A DNA stretch of 64,000 bases from Hymenobacter cellulosivorans. GTDB lineage: Bacteria > Bacteroidota > Bacteroidia > Cytophagales > Hymenobacteraceae. Shown here piece by piece: positions 44,520 through 52,748 of this stretch; the stretch's first letter is position 1, and the number at the start of each line of letters is the position of its first letter. Made by a program: the position numbers and the translations under genes. The notes beneath the pieces were generated by a model. That model did no database searches, was not told where the DNA came from, and worked only from the letters and a program-made list of their open reading frames with translations. The stretch is taken from NCBI RefSeq assembly GCF_022919135.1, contig NZ_CP095049.1:5961001-6025000 (forward strand). The letters run 5' to 3'.

Positions 44520-45506
44520 TTAAGCAGCAAAAGGAAGTGAAGGGTGAGCCGCGGCTTTCTTGCCTTTGGCTTTGGCCAGCAGCGGCCCGTTGACGGGTTC
44601 CATTTGGTGCAAGCGCTGGAGCAGGCCGGCGCACATCTCCACGTCGCGCAGCGCGCGGTGGGCACCATGTGCAGCAATGCCAAAGCGGGTGCACAGGTCG
44701 CCCAGCTTATGGCTCTTGGCGTCGGGCAGCCGCTGCCGGGCCAGGGCCAGCGTGCAGAACCATTCGTTGGGCAGGGCCTGCTGGGCACCACAGCGGGTGC
44801 GGGCGGCTTCGAGGATGCGGCGGTCGGCGCTCAGGTTGTGGCACACCAGCAGTGAGTCGCCGGCCAGCTGCTTGAAGCGTTGCAGCACGGCCTTTTCCTC
44901 GGGAGCATTCCACACGTCCGCCTCCCGAATGCCCGTAATGCGGTGTACTTGCGGAAGAATGGAGCCGCGAAACCGCACGAGGCTTTGCACCTGGCCCACC
45001 GGCTGCCAGTTCTGGTAGCGGATGGCGGCCAGCTCCAACAAGTCGTTAATCTGAAATTCCAGGTCGATGACGGTGAAGTCGTCGAGGAAGTGCGGCATGG
45101 GCGCCATCCGCGCGATGTCCGCAATGATGGGCTCGGCCACCTGCGCTTCCTCGGCCGCGTGCTGGTTGCGGCTCATGCCCTTGCGCAGGGCCTTGAGGGC
45201 TTCCTCCTCGGCTTTGCGCTTGGCCTCGGCCACCACGAACAGGGCGTGGGCCGCCTCGTACTCGGCCGCCGAGCAGGGCACGGCCTCGGCCGGCACCTGC
45301 AGCACGGCGTTGGGGTACTTGGCCAATAGTTGCTTGCTGGGTACCGGGCTCATGTAGACGAAGCCATCCTCGTAGACATTCACCGAGTACACGCCGGTAG
45401 CATCCTGGCAGAAGTATTCCACCTTCTCGGTGCACACCTTCTTGTTGCCGGTGGGGTTGTCGATGCCGCGGGCCAGGCCGGTGCGCAGTTTGAAGTAGCT
45501 AGCCAT
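44520..45506 (-). CDS. DnaQ-like 3'-5' exonuclease
   Basis: This is a 328-residue protein. The C-terminal 190 residues are a DEDDh exonuclease: Asp/Glu in FTVIDLEF (about 143-150), Asp in CHNLSADRRILEA (about 227) and His/Asp in HRALRDVEM (about 280-287). The first 140 residues are a separate helical and beta domain of unknown type. It degrades DNA from 3' ends, acting in phage replication or recombination. It overlaps the preceding PAPS-reductase-like gene by eight bases. Confidence 0.85.
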   Translation of the reverse strand: MASYFKLRTGLARGIDNPTGNKKVCTEKVEYFCQDATGVYSVNVYEDGFVYMSPVPSKQLLAKYPNAVLQVPAEAVPCSAAEYEAAHALFVVAEAKRKAEEEALKALRKGMSRNQHAAEEAQVAEPIIADIARMAPMPHFLDDFTVIDLEFQINDLLELAAIRYQNWQPVGQVQSLVRFRGSILPQVHRITGIREADVWNAPEEKAVLQRFKQLAGDSLLVCHNLSADRRILEAARTRCGAQQALPNEWFCTLALARQRLPDAKSHKLGDLCTRFGIAAHGAHRALRDVEMCAGLLQRLHQMEPVNGPLLAKAKGKKAAAHPSLPFAA

Positions 45507-46566
45507 TAGCCTGCTCCTTTCCCGCTAACACCTCATCCCGGAGCTGCGCCGCACGGCCCGTTACGGGCAGCTCCGCTAGGCTCCAGTTGTTTTTAAAGGT
45601 GGCATCACCGATGATTTCCAACTGAATCAAGTGAGCGTACAACTCCGGGTTATGTTGGGCCCCGTTCAGTAGGTCGCTCTTGCTACCCAACACACAGAAA
45701 GCACAGCTAAGGCGCTGGTTGCCGAATACGTAGGCAGGATGCCCCACCCACCCATCAAGGGCCAGGTGGTGGTGGCCATTCCGGTACAGGGCTTGCCGCT
45801 TTTCCAACTCAGCCGAGCTGGTACCGCAGGCCCGCCAAATATCCTCGGTGCTCCAGTTGAGCAGAGGCCGCCAGTTCAGGGCTACCCGCTTACCGGGGTT
45901 ACGTGCTGCCAGGGCATCCTCTGGGCTCATGCTGGCCAGGTTCTCTTCGGGCTTGACCGTGCTCTTGGCTGTGATGCTGGCCCGGATTTCTACGACAGGC
46001 TTCTTTGCTCGCTCCCGGCTTTCATCAGCCCGCACACCTTCGGCCGAAATAACCACCTCCGCCGAGCGTAGCGCTCCATCAATCGGACCGCGCTTCAGGT
46101 CGGAGGTGCAATACCGGCTATCGGAGGAAGGCCAGAACGGGGCTGGATTGCGCAGTACCTGGTCAATAGGCCCACCCTTCAAATGGCTGGTGCAGTAGCG
46201 AGACTCGGCCGAGGGCCAGAATGGGGCACCCGTGGCGCGAGTCGCCTCTATCCGCTCTTCAAAGCGGGCAACCAAGTCTCCTTTCTTTCGCTGTACTATG
46301 ACCAGAGGCAAGCCCACTTGCTGGGCCAGCTTCTCGACAAAGGCGGCAGTCTGGGGCCATTCAGCACGGCCCAGGTCAGCATGCACAATGTACTGCCGGC
46401 CGGGAAAGCCCATCAAGCGAAACCAGGCAGCGCCGACAATAACTAGTGCTTGTGAATCCTTGCCACCGGAAAGGCTCCAGACCATGTCGGCACCCGCCTG
46501 CAGTGCCGCTAGAATTACAGCGGGCACCTCGAAAGCTGGGCCAAAAGATTTGCTAGTATCTTCCAT
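45499..46566 (-). CDS. PAPS-reductase-like PP-loop protein with duplicated active-site loop
   Basis: This is a 355-residue protein of the PP-loop superfamily. The PP motif SGGKDS is at residues 33-38. The RYCTSxLK active-site loop occurs twice, at residues 123-130 and 151-158, inside a 28-residue tandem repeat (114-141 and 142-169). A CAFC pair lies near residue 295. Members may transfer sulfur or modify nucleotides rather than reduce PAPS. Phages often carry such genes beside methylases, which suggests a DNA or tRNA modification role here. Confidence 0.75.
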   Translation of the reverse strand: MEDTSKSFGPAFEVPAVILAALQAGADMVWSLSGGKDSQALVIVGAAWFRLMGFPGRQYIVHADLGRAEWPQTAAFVEKLAQQVGLPLVIVQRKKGDLVARFEERIEATRATGAPFWPSAESRYCTSHLKGGPIDQVLRNPAPFWPSSDSRYCTSDLKRGPIDGALRSAEVVISAEGVRADESRERAKKPVVEIRASITAKSTVKPEENLASMSPEDALAARNPGKRVALNWRPLLNWSTEDIWRACGTSSAELEKRQALYRNGHHHLALDGWVGHPAYVFGNQRLSCAFCVLGSKSDLLNGAQHNPELYAHLIQLEIIGDATFKNNWSLAELPVTGRAAQLRDEVLAGKEQANG

Positions 46567-46594
46567 GAGTACAATGCGTTGGAATAGGCACGAG

Positions 46595-46622
46595 AAAGCC
46601 CCGCCACCAGCGGCAGCGGGGC
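46595..46622 (-). terminator. Intrinsic terminator-like hairpin after the recombination-like gene
   Basis: GCCCCGC at 46598-46604 and GCGGGGC at 46616-46622 form a stem. On the - strand it is followed by TTTCTCG, which is a weak T-tract. Confidence 0.55.
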
Positions 46623-46630
46623 ATGTGGAT

Positions 46631-47617
46631 TTAGGCGGCTACCTGAAACTGGGTCTGGCACTGGCGGGCTTCAGCGCGCAACTCTTCCGGCTTAGCCGTC
46701 AGGGCCTGGGCGCGCTGCATCAGCCGATTGTACTCGTGCTCACCCATCTCCTTGCTGTATTTGGCCGCAGCCGTGCGCAACTGCTTGCGGGCTGCTTCCA
46801 GGGCTTTCTTCGGGTCAGCACGCAGTCCTATCTCGACAATGAGCTTAGAAAGCGTATCAGCAACCCATTTGGCAGACCGCTGGTCGATGGGCTTGCTCAG
46901 CAATTTGGTGCGCTCCTCGGCATCCAGCAGTGGGCTGGCAATGAGCTGCTCCAGCTTCTGAATATCTTCTTCTGAGGCCCGCACGACCAGCTCGGGTTCA
47001 CCACTTGGGGCCGGGGCAGCGGGTGCTACGACGGTTGTTGAAGCCGGCGGCGTGGCCACGGGTGCGGCGGCCGGCTGGGTAGGGCGCGCAGCGGGCGCGG
47101 CCTCTACCACTTCAGCGCTGGTGCCAGCGTCTACTACATCCGTCATTTCCTCGTAAGGAGTCGCTTCGAAGCCGGCGGCCTTAATCAGCCAGGCCAGCAC
47201 GTTGCGGTAAGCCTTGCCCACGGCACGGGTCTGGGCCATCGAGCAGATAGCATAGCTCTCGTAAAACTTCTTGGTGCGCTCCTTATTCGAGCACTCGGCT
47301 ACGCCACCACCCAGCTCGATTTTATTATGCAGGTCGTAGAGCGACACAGTAGCCCGGAAGCGGATTTCGGTTCCATTGCTCAGGTCCTCTACCAGGCCCA
47401 TGCGGGGAATAATGCCTAGGCGAGAGCCGGCGAACTGCCAGCCCTCTACGTTGACGTACTCCTTGCCCTGAATATTGGAGCTAAGCTTATTCTCCTGGAT
47501 GAAGCGTGCTAAGTCGGCGGCAACAGTCAATGAGGAGTCGGGCGTTTTCAGGTTTGGCGCTAGGGCTTTGCCAGGGGTGCGGGTTACAGCGGCGCTGGTT
47601 TTAATCGCTTCGTTCAT
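46631..47617 (-). CDS. Putative phage recombination protein
   Basis: This is a 328-residue protein with a conserved-looking core at about 50-160 (VEGWQFAGSRLGIIP, then SMAQTRAVGKAYRNVLAWLI and GFEATPYEEM). This pattern occurs in Sak/ERF/RecT-like single-strand annealing or accessory proteins. A Pro/Ala-rich linker and a Lys/Glu-rich helical C-terminal part follow. It precedes an exonuclease and a PAPS-reductase-like gene. The recombination assignment is by context, not by a firm motif. Confidence 0.5.
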   Translation of the reverse strand: MNEAIKTSAAVTRTPGKALAPNLKTPDSSLTVAADLARFIQENKLSSNIQGKEYVNVEGWQFAGSRLGIIPRMGLVEDLSNGTEIRFRATVSLYDLHNKIELGGGVAECSNKERTKKFYESYAICSMAQTRAVGKAYRNVLAWLIKAAGFEATPYEEMTDVVDAGTSAEVVEAAPAARPTQPAAAPVATPPASTTVVAPAAPAPSGEPELVVRASEEDIQKLEQLIASPLLDAEERTKLLSKPIDQRSAKWVADTLSKLIVEIGLRADPKKALEAARKQLRTAAAKYSKEMGEHEYNRLMQRAQALTAKPEELRAEARQCQTQFQVAA

Positions 47618-47658
47618 GTAAATTTGTGGCCACTAACGGCCTTACTTCGTAGGGTTTT

Positions 47659-47690
47659 GAGGGCCGCCCTGGCAAGAGGGCGGCCCTCGT
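47659..47690 (-). terminator. Intrinsic terminator in the early operon
   Basis: GAGGGCCGCCCT and AGGGCGGCCCTC form a 12-bp stem with a GGCAAG loop. On the - strand it is preceded by AAACAAACGA-like A-rich sequence and followed by T-rich sequence (TCAAAACCC). It could attenuate the recombination gene. Confidence 0.6.
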
Positions 47691-47693
47691 TTG

Positions 47694-47909
47694 TTACAGT
47701 CGGGTGGGGTTGGCCTGCTCTGGGTCCGTCACGTTCAGGCTGGTGCGCAGCTTAGCAGGCCTGTTATAGGCCGGGCGGGTGTGCTTCGTACCTGTGTCCT
47801 GGGTGTAGGCCCCGCGGTGGCAGGCCTGGGCCAGCAGCAGGCTGCACATGACCACGAGCGTAATGCGGTTGGCGCGGATAGCAGCGGCGCGGATGGCGGT
47901 GGTTCCCAT
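47694..47909 (-). CDS. Small phage hypothetical protein
   Basis: This 71-residue basic protein contains a hydrophobic helix near residues 16-28 (ITLVVMCSLLLAQAC) that may be a membrane segment. Its start overlaps the previous stop. Confidence 0.4.
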   Translation of the reverse strand: MGTTAIRAAAIRANRITLVVMCSLLLAQACHRGAYTQDTGTKHTRPAYNRPAKLRTSLNVTDPEQANPTRL

Positions 47910-48139
47910 TACAGGCGCTCGGCTAGCAGGCGGGCCTGGGTGGAGGAAGTGGCCTGGGCGATGTTGAGGCGGCGCTCCAGGTTCTCGGCCGAGCGGCGCA
48001 CGTGCTGGGCCAGGGCAACGGCCACACGCGCCCCGGTACCGACCCAGGTTTCAGCGCAGAGGAAGTGGCCGGCGGCGGTCTTGGCCGTCACGGTGGTTTC
48101 CCGTCGGGCGTGGTTGGTGGAAGTAGTCAGGGTTATCAT
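47909..48139 (-). CDS. Small phage hypothetical protein
   Basis: This 76-residue protein has a Thr-rich N-terminus and an Ala/Arg-rich C-terminal helix. No family is recognised. It sits in the early operon ahead of the 71-residue gene. Confidence 0.45.
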   Translation of the reverse strand: MITLTTSTNHARRETTVTAKTAAGHFLCAETWVGTGARVAVALAQHVRRSAENLERRLNIAQATSSTQARLLAERL

Positions 48140-48169
48140 CTGGCAAGAAATGAGCGGGTGAAATTTCAG

Positions 48170-48583
48170 TTAAGCGGCGGCCTCGTGCTGGGCCTGTAGT
48201 TCGTGTTGGCGGTACTCGACAGCTTTGCGGATGCGGGCTGCGTGCCAGTCAAATTCGGCCTGGGTGCTGCGCAGCAGCTTGGGCTTGAGCTCCAGCCGTT
48301 CCTCTTTCTCCACTACTCCCGACTCCCGCAGTTCTTCCAGCAGGGCCAGTACCTGCGCCTGGTCGGCGCGGGGGCCGGCGGTGCGGGCGGCTTCTAAGAA
48401 GAAGTAGAGGTTGAGCCAGCACTTGGCCACGCGGGCAGAGAGGAACTTGGGCAGCGCGGCGCGGGTCTTTGCGGCAGCCTCAGCCGGTACTGCAGGGTGG
48501 TTCAACCAGAAGTCGATGACAGCAGCCTTATTGAAGTACTCAGGGCACCACAGGGCGCAGGCGGTAGCAGATGAGAGCGACAT
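48170..48583 (-). CDS. Phage protein of unknown function
   Basis: The ATG at 48583 gives 137 residues; further upstream frame sequence is not coding. The sequence MSLSSATACALWCPEYFNKA leads into helices (AAAKTRAALPKFLSARVAKC, LLEELRESGVVEKEERL). It is all-helical with a few Cys. It may be a regulator; the function is unknown. Confidence 0.5.
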   Translation of the reverse strand: MSLSSATACALWCPEYFNKAAVIDFWLNHPAVPAEAAAKTRAALPKFLSARVAKCWLNLYFFLEAARTAGPRADQAQVLALLEELRESGVVEKEERLELKPKLLRSTQAEFDWHAARIRKAVEYRQHELQAQHEAAA

Positions 48584-48591
48584 GGGAAAGA

Positions 48592-48819
48592 CTAGTTGAG
48601 GGCCGAGAGGCGGGGCTGGGAAGTGTCGGCGTCCATTTCGGCCAGCAGAAAGGCGGCCTCGCCGGTCAGGTCCATGTTGAAATGGAGGTGCGCGTAGACC
48701 ACAATGGCCTGAATGGCAGCGCGGCGGCACTCTGTCGTGGTAGCGGCTACAGCTTCGCGCAGGAAGCGCAGCTCGGCACCGTTGACGCGGTTGGTGGCAG
48801 GGGTAGCCGTGAGGTGCAT
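48592..48819 (-). CDS. Small helical phage protein
   Basis: This 75-residue protein (LREAVAATTTECRRAAIQAI, then VVYAHLHFNMDLTGEAAFLL) is of unknown function. Its start shares its base with the stop of the excisionase-like gene, indicating coupling. Confidence 0.45.
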   Translation of the reverse strand: MHLTATPATNRVNGAELRFLREAVAATTTECRRAAIQAIVVYAHLHFNMDLTGEAAFLLAEMDADTSQPRLSALN

Positions 48820-49178
48820 TAGGCGGCCTTGCTGGTGGATGCCTGCATCCCGTAATCACCGAACCACTCGCGTACCGCCTGCTCAGTCACGATGTACTTG
48901 TTGCCGACCCGCACGTGGCGCAAGCCTCCCTCCTCTCCATTGGTGTAGGCATTCAGCAGCTCGTAGGCTTTGGTCTTGCCGCAGCCCAGGCGGATGTGCA
49001 GGCGGTCATCGTAGTTGAGGCCCTGGGTCTGCTTGGGGCTCTGGATATAGCGCCGGTTCAGAACTTCGGCATCGGCCTGAGCGCGGGCATTGATTTCGAG
49101 CATCTTCACCCAGTGGGGTTCGGGCTGGGTGCCGCCGGGCTGAGCGGTGAGGTGTTGGTTGGTGGAGGGCAAGCTCAT
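48819..49178 (-). CDS. Excisionase-like helix-turn-helix protein
   Basis: This is a 119-residue protein. The C-terminal 60 residues form a MerR-type winged helix of the HTH_17 excisionase group: LGCGKTKAYELLNAY for the helix-turn-helix, then LRHVRVGNKYIVTEQAVREW for the wing and final helix. It is the second gene leftward from the repressor, a usual place for xis or an early activator. Excision activity is inferred. Confidence 0.7.
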   Translation of the reverse strand: MSLPSTNQHLTAQPGGTQPEPHWVKMLEINARAQADAEVLNRRYIQSPKQTQGLNYDDRLHIRLGCGKTKAYELLNAYTNGEEGGLRHVRVGNKYIVTEQAVREWFGDYGMQASTSKAA

Positions 49179-49231
49179 GGTGAAATGATGTTAATTATTG
49201 TTACAAGACGTTACAAAAAAGACAAAAAAAA

Positions 49232-49411
49232 TTAAGCAGCAACTGCCTGTTTAGCCCGCTCAGTTAGCCATATAGCTACTACTTCGTTGAGCGAGGGCCG
49301 ACGACCTAATTCCTTTCTAAGACGATCCTGCTCGTCCTTCATGGCTTCTTTGGTTGCGGCATCTACCTCGCCGCGAACTGGGTGCTTTTTGGTTTGTGCT
49401 GAGTCTATCAT
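49232..49411 (-). CDS. Small regulator divergent from the repressor
   Basis: The ATG at 49411 gives 59 residues (MIDSAQTKKHPVRGEVDAAT...). The C-terminal 40 residues are two helices (EAMKDEQDRLRKELGRRPSL, then NEVVAIWLTERAKQAVAA) with an SLNEVVAIWL element resembling the last helix of ribbon-helix-helix proteins. Position suggests a Cro-like role. Confidence 0.5.
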   Translation of the reverse strand: MIDSAQTKKHPVRGEVDAATKEAMKDEQDRLRKELGRRPSLNEVVAIWLTERAKQAVAA

Positions 49412-49537
49412 GGCGGTAAAACGTGATACAGTGTGACAAATATAGATACTATAACGGACCAAACAAGGACAAGTTGTTAAATGTCTTTCCTTATTGGTCC
49501 ATCTTGTGTTGGTTTGTTCCAAAATCACACAAAAAGC
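49412..49537. promoter_or_regulatory. Divergent early promoter/operator region
   Basis: The gap between the Cro-position gene and the repressor is AT-rich. It contains inverted repeats: GGACCAA at 49456-49462 with TTGGTCC at 49494-49500; TTGTGT at 49504-49509 with ACACAA at 49527-49532; and TTGG/CCAA at 49509-49522. These are the likely repressor operators and the two early promoters. Confidence 0.6.
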
Positions 49538-50278
49538 ATGGCAAATTCACGCGCTCAACGCCTTACGAAACTCCGGGAACTAGCGGAATTGACTTTAAGG
49601 GAGGTCGGTGATGCAATAGGGAAGAGCCATCAAACAGTGCATCGTTACGAATCAGACGATGCAAGCAAGATTCGGCCTTCTATAGTTGCGAAGCTTGCAG
49701 AGATATATAAAACTAGTCCTGAGTATATAGAGACAGGTAAGCATCCCGTTCCCAGCGCTGCACTTATGAATGTGAATCCCCAGGATCATCCCTTAGGGCC
49801 TCTCATGTCGGACAAGAGCAATGCCCGGTTCGTCAGCCACTTTAGTAAGAAGGAGATTGTGTATTACAGGAGGTTAGAGTTTGGCGCCCGGGCGGGTATT
49901 GCGGAGTCGTATGCCAGTGACTTCAACTTTAATGATTTACCCTTATTCCCCGTCATCCACATGGCTGGCGACCCCGATGAGGGCCTGGTCGTGGACATCG
50001 ACGGCGATTCGATGGAGCCCCAGTTGCGCTCGGGTATGAAGGTGCTGGTAGAGGAGTTGCCCAACGCCGACTACTGGAAGGACGCCCGGCCAGGCGTGTA
50101 TATCGTCATCTTCAAGCATCACTTCGTCATCAAGCGCATCAAGCACAATACCCTGCGGTCCACGGGCAAAGTATTACTGGAGTCCGACAATCCCGAGGGC
50201 GGCGTCGAGGAAGTCATCATCGACGACATTCACGGGATGTGGCGCGTGATTCGGGGCGTGGATGTGCCGATACGGTAA
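49538..50278 (+). CDS. S24-family phage repressor (CI-like)
   Basis: The ATG at 49538 gives 246 residues. An XRE helix-turn-helix is at residues 8-65 (LAELTLREVGDAIGKSHQTV). The S24 peptidase/LexA-like domain has Ser158 in IDGDSMEP and Lys199 in HHFVIKRIK, spaced as in CI. Ala119-Gly120 (GARAGIAES) lies 38-39 residues before the Ser, like the CI self-cleavage site. It keeps lysogeny and would be inactivated by RecA-stimulated self-cleavage on DNA damage. The gene starts the + strand lysogeny cluster. Confidence 0.9.
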   Translation: MANSRAQRLTKLRELAELTLREVGDAIGKSHQTVHRYESDDASKIRPSIVAKLAEIYKTSPEYIETGKHPVPSAALMNVNPQDHPLGPLMSDKSNARFVSHFSKKEIVYYRRLEFGARAGIAESYASDFNFNDLPLFPVIHMAGDPDEGLVVDIDGDSMEPQLRSGMKVLVEELPNADYWKDARPGVYIVIFKHHFVIKRIKHNTLRSTGKVLLESDNPEGGVEEVIIDDIHGMWRVIRGVDVPIR

Positions 50279-50312
50279 CAATCACTTATTATAATTTCAA
50301 TACCCAATCAAA

Positions 50313-51239
50313 ATGACAAGCAAGAAAGCAAATACCTCTTCAGAAAATCAGGAAGCAGAGCCTAAGACTGAAAAGCTAGGGCATTGTGGTGTAATAATCC
50401 CGATAAGCGATACAGCCGGCTATGTTTCTGGACATTGGCAACAAGTGCTTAATCTTGTAAAAAAAGCAGCGAACGAATCTAATTTTACTTGCGAGATAGT
50501 AAGTGATAATTCATTTAGCAATGTAATGCATGCAAACATTATTACAAACATCTTCAGTAACGACATAGTAATATGTGATGTAAGTAGCTTCAACTCGAAC
50601 GTAATGCTAGAACTAGGCTTGCGTTTAGCGTCAAAGAAACCACTAATTATCATTTATGATGGCGAGGGCAACTACCCCTTTGATATGAATCAACTATTTT
50701 ATGAAAAGTATGACAAAGGCTTAAGATATTACGACACAGAAGACTTTATCAATAGATTAAGCAAGAGAATAACAAATACTTACCTAAGCACTTTGCCTGA
50801 AAGCCCAACGAAGTACAAGCCTTATTTGGACTACTTTTCAGATATTCAAATTGAGCCTGCAGATATAAATCGACAAACAGTAGGACTTACGGAAGCTATT
50901 GAATTGCTCACCAAGCAGGTTAACAATAGCATTGCACTTACTCAAAACAATTCATCAATAAAGGCAGCGACCTCTATACCAAATTCCGATAATATAATTG
51001 GCACCCCAATAGAGGTAAAAAATTTCGTAAGAAATCTTGTGTCTCAAAGAGCCATATTAAGCTGGGCACAATACACTAATGTAAGACCAATAATATACCA
51101 ACATGTTATTAGTAGATTTAATTGGACAGATAAGTATTTACGCGACCATACATTCACAGATTACATAGATAATATAGCTAAGTTGTTTATAAGTGAAATA
51201 CGCGTGAATATGAATTTGCCCCCTGAAGAAAATATATAG
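50313..51239 (+). CDS. TIR/deoxyribosyltransferase-like protein, candidate phage defence
   Basis: This is a 308-residue protein that is AT-rich compared with its neighbours. Residues 23-135 follow the TIR/2-deoxyribosyltransferase-like pattern. It has a starting strand CGVIIPISD and NDIVICDVSSFNSNV near 83-97. The candidate catalytic Glu100 in VMLELG follows, and a PLIIIYDGEG strand and PFDM segment (122-125) come next. Residues 180-308 are helical and not recognised. Such domains cleave NAD or nucleotides in CBASS, Thoeris and other systems. The gene sits between the repressor and the integrase, a common place for defence genes of prophages. Confidence 0.7.
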   Translation: MTSKKANTSSENQEAEPKTEKLGHCGVIIPISDTAGYVSGHWQQVLNLVKKAANESNFTCEIVSDNSFSNVMHANIITNIFSNDIVICDVSSFNSNVMLELGLRLASKKPLIIIYDGEGNYPFDMNQLFYEKYDKGLRYYDTEDFINRLSKRITNTYLSTLPESPTKYKPYLDYFSDIQIEPADINRQTVGLTEAIELLTKQVNNSIALTQNNSSIKAATSIPNSDNIIGTPIEVKNFVRNLVSQRAILSWAQYTNVRPIIYQHVISRFNWTDKYLRDHTFTDYIDNIAKLFISEIRVNMNLPPEENI

Positions 51240-51249
51240 AACTTCTAAA

Positions 51250-52569
51250 ATGACCATCCGCTTCTATCTCCACAGCAAGGTCTATGCGAATAGTTCGAAG
51301 CGGGCTATTTACCTAGAAATTCGCTTCCCAGAGCACCCGGCCGCCTTCCGCTCAGAAACCCTGGTGCTGCGCAAGAGTACCGGTAAGAAGTGCGACCCGG
51401 CCCATTTTACCGACAAGCAGCGCGTTAAGAAGGACCCAAAGGCCCACGACATCAACAGCCACCTCAACAAGCTGGAGCAGTGGGCCGGCGAAGTCGTGGA
51501 CCAGGCCAAGCTCCATAAGGACCAGCTCACGCCCGAGCTGCTCTGGGAGCGGATGCTGGCCCGGGACGATGCCCGCCCCACTCCTGCCCCTGTTCCGGTT
51601 GCGGCCGTGGGCCCACCCACGATTGAGGCTGTGGCCGCCGAGTGGAAACAGTTCTACAAAGCCAAGCACTCGGACAACTACTTACGCAAGGTGGACCCCA
51701 TCGTGACGCACTGGGAAACCTTCCGGCCCGGCGCCACCCTGGAAGACATTCTGCCTGACCCCAAAACGCGCCGTTCAGCCTTCGTGGAAGAATGGTGCGA
51801 ATACCTGATCGAGGAAGCGCCCCGGCGGGACGGTGGCATTGGCCTAGAGAGCAACACGGTGGGCCGCTACGTGCAGGCACTACGCCAACTGCTCAAGTTT
51901 GCCGGCCACCCCTACGCCTGGCTTACCGACGAGTACACCTACGAGGTCGAGATTGAGCCGCTGCGCTTCGAGGAGGTGATGCAGCTCTACGAGGCACCTA
52001 TGCCCACCGAGCACCTGGCCCATATCCGCGACATCTTCGTCTTTGGGTGCTTTACGGGCCCGCGCTACGGCAACCTGCGCTCGATGCAGCCCAGCGACGT
52101 GGTATTTGACCATGGCGACTATATCCTGGAGTACGTGCAGCACAAAGGCCGGCGCAAGAAAACCAAGGTCCGCGTGGCCCTCGACGAAGTAGCCCTGGAA
52201 ATCTGGCAGCGCTACGAGGGCAACCTGCGCGTGCCGGCCAATACGGAAATTAACACCTCGATCAAGTTGGCGGCCAAAGCCGCAGGCCTGGACCGGCCCA
52301 TCCTGCAGGTGCGCATGCGCGGGCCCCACCGCATCGAGCGGCGCGGCCCCTACTGGGAGTTCATCACCTGCCACGTGGCGCGCCATACCTTCGGCACGCT
52401 GCTGCTTGACGGCAATGCCGACCTGGGTCAGGTGCAGAACAGCATGGGCCACTCGGCCATCCAGACCACGCGACGCTATGCCAAGAGCCGGGAGCCCAAG
52501 CGACACGCGGCCACCAAGACCGCTTTCCAGAATCTACGCGCGACGCACACCGATGCCTCTGGTGTGTGA
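51250..52569 (+). CDS. int: Phage tyrosine integrase
   Basis: This 439-residue protein has the normal three-part layout. An arm-binding domain typical of Bacteroidota integrases spans residues 1-100 and a core-binding SAM-like domain spans about 120-225. The catalytic domain has Arg272 (FTGPRYGNL), His375/Arg378 (CHVARHTFG), His401 (MGHSAI) and the nucleophile Tyr410 (RRYAKS). It integrates and, with an excisionase, excises the prophage. It is 10 bases after the TIR-like gene, so the two may be co-transcribed. Repeated motifs lie just after the stop. Confidence 0.95.
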   Translation: MTIRFYLHSKVYANSSKRAIYLEIRFPEHPAAFRSETLVLRKSTGKKCDPAHFTDKQRVKKDPKAHDINSHLNKLEQWAGEVVDQAKLHKDQLTPELLWERMLARDDARPTPAPVPVAAVGPPTIEAVAAEWKQFYKAKHSDNYLRKVDPIVTHWETFRPGATLEDILPDPKTRRSAFVEEWCEYLIEEAPRRDGGIGLESNTVGRYVQALRQLLKFAGHPYAWLTDEYTYEVEIEPLRFEEVMQLYEAPMPTEHLAHIRDIFVFGCFTGPRYGNLRSMQPSDVVFDHGDYILEYVQHKGRRKKTKVRVALDEVALEIWQRYEGNLRVPANTEINTSIKLAAKAAGLDRPILQVRMRGPHRIERRGPYWEFITCHVARHTFGTLLLDGNADLGQVQNSMGHSAIQTTRRYAKSREPKRHAATKTAFQNLRATHTDASGV

Positions 52570-52572
52570 CGG

Positions 52573-52685
52573 TTGGCGGCAACGCATGATACAGTGCGGT
52601 AAAGTGTGGCAAAAGCGCCGCGCACAAAACCGGCTCTACTTGCCATAGTTTGCCGTTTTATACCGCCACTTGCCATAGCTTACCG
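52573..52685. repeat. Short repeat cluster, candidate integrase arm sites
   Basis: Two copies of ACTTGCCATAG(C/T)TT(G/A)CCG start at 52638 and 52668, exactly 30 bases apart. On the other strand orientation, TTGGCGGCAA (52573-52582), GTGCGGTAA (52594-52602) and GTGTGGCAA (52604-52612) repeat the same core. Two-sided multiple copies next to an integrase are typical arm-type binding sites. Confidence 0.5.
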
Positions 52686-52714
52686 GGGGTTCTGGCTTCT
52701 TATACGACCACAGA

Positions 52715-52748
52715 AAAGGCCTCTAGCAGCACGCTAGAGGCCTTTTTG
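52715..52748 (+). terminator. Intrinsic terminator downstream of the integrase
   Basis: AAAGGCCTCTAGC and GCTAGAGGCCTTT form a 13-bp stem with a short AGCAC loop, followed by a TTTTT tract. Confidence 0.85.

Noticed and set aside
44887..45330. + strand frames opposite the exonuclease and methylase
   Set aside because: The - strand frames carry catalytic motifs in order; the + frames are biased shadow translations.
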